Shown: in pieces, positions 31,495 through 35,551 of the stretch | How the letters are laid out: each line of letters starts with the position of its first letter | How positions within the stretch are numbered: position 1 is the first letter of the stretch | Assembly: GCA_016874715.1 (NCBI GenBank) | Contig: VGTK01000046.1 | Location: 1 to 35,551 of the forward strand | DNA: 35,551 nucleotides | Origin: Deltaproteobacteria bacterium | GTDB taxonomy: Bacteria > Desulfobacterota > Binatia > UBA12015 | Direction of reading: 5' to 3' | Notes under the pieces: generated by a model | Database searches by the model: none | What the model saw: only the letters and a program-made list of their open reading frames with translations | What the model was told of the DNA's origin: nothing | Program-made: the position numbers and the translations under genes

Positions 31495-32181
31495 TCAGGA
31501 GCAGGGGTTCGGGCTGCAGGAGCCCGGTCCGAGGTCGACGCCGCCCCGCTGGGCGCACTCCGCAGGCGTCCGATCCTCGCACTCCGGACCACCGTCGTCG
31601 GGAACGCAGCGGCGGATGTCGTCGCCCGGCTTTGGCGAGCTCATGCCGACGGGTGTCGACGAGCCGGTCGGCGTCCCCGAAGGAGTCCGCGTGTCGCCCG
31701 GCGATGGCGTCGTCGAAGGCGACGGAGTGCGCGACGGCGACGGGCTGCCGGACGCGCGCGGTGTCGGGGTATCGCCGGGCGTGGGCGTGTCGGTCGGGCT
31801 CGGCGGCTCGAAGAACGTAGACGGCAGGTCCACGTCGGCGATGAAGTCCCAGCCGCTCTCGTCACAGGGGGCGGCGGGACAGCCGCCGGCGCCGAAGCAC
31901 GAGAGCTCGACCGTGCCGTCGGTGCCGGGCGAGTCCTCGCGCGGCTCGCACCAGACGAACAGCGGCGCCCCCTCGTCCCGGAAGACGTTGCCCTACACGG
32001 TGCCGTTCTCGGCCCGGACGATCACCCAGCGCTCGGCGCCGACGTCCTTGCTGACCAGGACCTGGCGTCCGTCCGGGGAGAGCTGGAAGCCCGACTCGCG
32101 GGCGGTGGCGACGGCCAGCGGAGCACCTGCGAGGGCGAGGGCGAGGCCGGCAGCGATGCGGTTGGTCGTGATTCCGTTCAT
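31495..32181 (-). pseudogene. Secreted Pro-Thr-linker protein interrupted by an amber codon
   Basis: From the ATG at 32181, with signal peptide MNGITTNRIAAGLALALAGA, the frame reads to a TGA at 31495 (228 codons) with a single in-frame TAG at codon 63 (31993-31995). The sequence on both sides is coherent: GFQLSPDGRQVLVSKDV and WVIVRAENGTV before; GNVFRDEGAPLFVWCEP and DSPGTDGTVELSCFGAGGCP after. A Pro/Thr/Ser-rich linker and a Cys-rich C-terminus (RRCVPDDGGPECED ... CSPNPCS) follow. A CAG-to-TAG change is the simplest explanation. Alternatives are a sequencing error or readthrough. It is the only stop, and no frameshift is visible. It diverges from the cytochrome gene, which has a similar linker. 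Confidence 0.75.
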
Positions 32182-32362
32182 GCCCGCCGTAGCGGGCGAC
32201 GTGCCAACGCCGCCCGGCTCGGCAAGGTCCGTTGCTGCTCGCCGGGAGCAGCCGGACGCCCACCGGGGTCGGGACGTCCGCGTCAAATGCCCCACGACCG
32301 CGGGGGAGATCGCTCGCTGACGCGTGTCGTCCCCGCTGCCGGGCCGAGCCGGCCCGGAGTCC

Positions 32363-32420
32363 TTGTCCTCGCTCGGGCGAGGCTGATAATCGAGGCTGAT
32401 AATCAAAGAGGGGCTGATCG
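32363..32420 (+). promoter_or_regulatory. Promoter with duplicated 13-bp element
   Basis: TTGTCC (32363-32368) and GATAAT (32385-32390), 16 bases apart, form a plausible sigma-70-type promoter for the cytochrome gene. The 13-bp element GAGGCTGATAATC, which includes the -10, is perfectly duplicated in tandem (32379-32391, 32392-32404), and a partial third copy GGGGCTGATC ends near 32419. The repeat may be an operator or a duplicated -10. Confidence 0.5.
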
Positions 32421-32479
32421 CCGTCCGTCTTGACCGGCTCGCCGGCTACGGCAACGAACACCCCAGCGAGGGCCCCCCG

Positions 32480-35551
<3,072 letters not shown>

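Overview
The window is about 70% G+C and looks like a chromosomal stretch of a free-living, high-GC Gram-negative bacterium. Exported lipoproteins with lipoboxes, an exported cytochrome c-like protein, FG-GAP repeat proteins and secreted proteins with Pro-Thr-rich linkers would fit a deltaproteobacterial, myxobacterial or Binatota-like lineage. That placement is inferred from gene content only; no rRNA or other taxonomic marker is present. I see no tRNA, rRNA, CRISPR array, transposase, integrase or phage gene.

Positions 1-9,700 are rich in lipid and acyl modification genes. On the minus strand an MBOAT O-acyltransferase overlaps an AlgJ/DltD-like SGNH partner and is followed by a fatty acid desaturase that runs off the left edge. 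On the plus strand come a secreted SGNH hydrolase, a second desaturase, an overlapping SAM methyltransferase with an N-terminal zinc-ribbon-like motif, and a TetR regulator - cytochrome P450 - [3Fe-4S] ferredoxin operon. A palindromic candidate operator overlaps the methyltransferase stop codon just before tetR.

Positions 9,700-15,800 hold a nucleosidase of the MTA/SAH family, a lipoprotein alpha-L-fucosidase (GH29), a convergent FG-GAP lipoprotein, and a divergent GT39-like membrane glycosyltransferase.

Positions 15,900-21,500 are a signalling block. A PAS-PAS-GAF-GAF histidine kinase with a degenerate GGDEF tail faces, across a 23-bp tandem repeat, an HDOD protein - histidine kinase operon. 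Neither kinase has a response regulator in the window.

Positions 21,600-25,130 carry the most unusual gene, a small protein in which a Rieske-oxygenase-type catalytic domain lies before, not after, the Rieske [2Fe-2S] domain. It is followed by mgtE, with a potentially structured leader, and an APH-like kinase.

Positions 25,150-35,551 contain a DUF6502-DUF5666-type lipoprotein operon, a 23-cysteine exported protein, an AT-rich perfect palindrome, a secreted alpha/beta hydrolase, a stretch dense in hairpins, a PAS-ABM fusion, a secreted Pro-Thr-linker gene broken by one amber codon, and a large exported beta-propeller/di-heme cytochrome whose Pro-Thr tail runs off the right edge.
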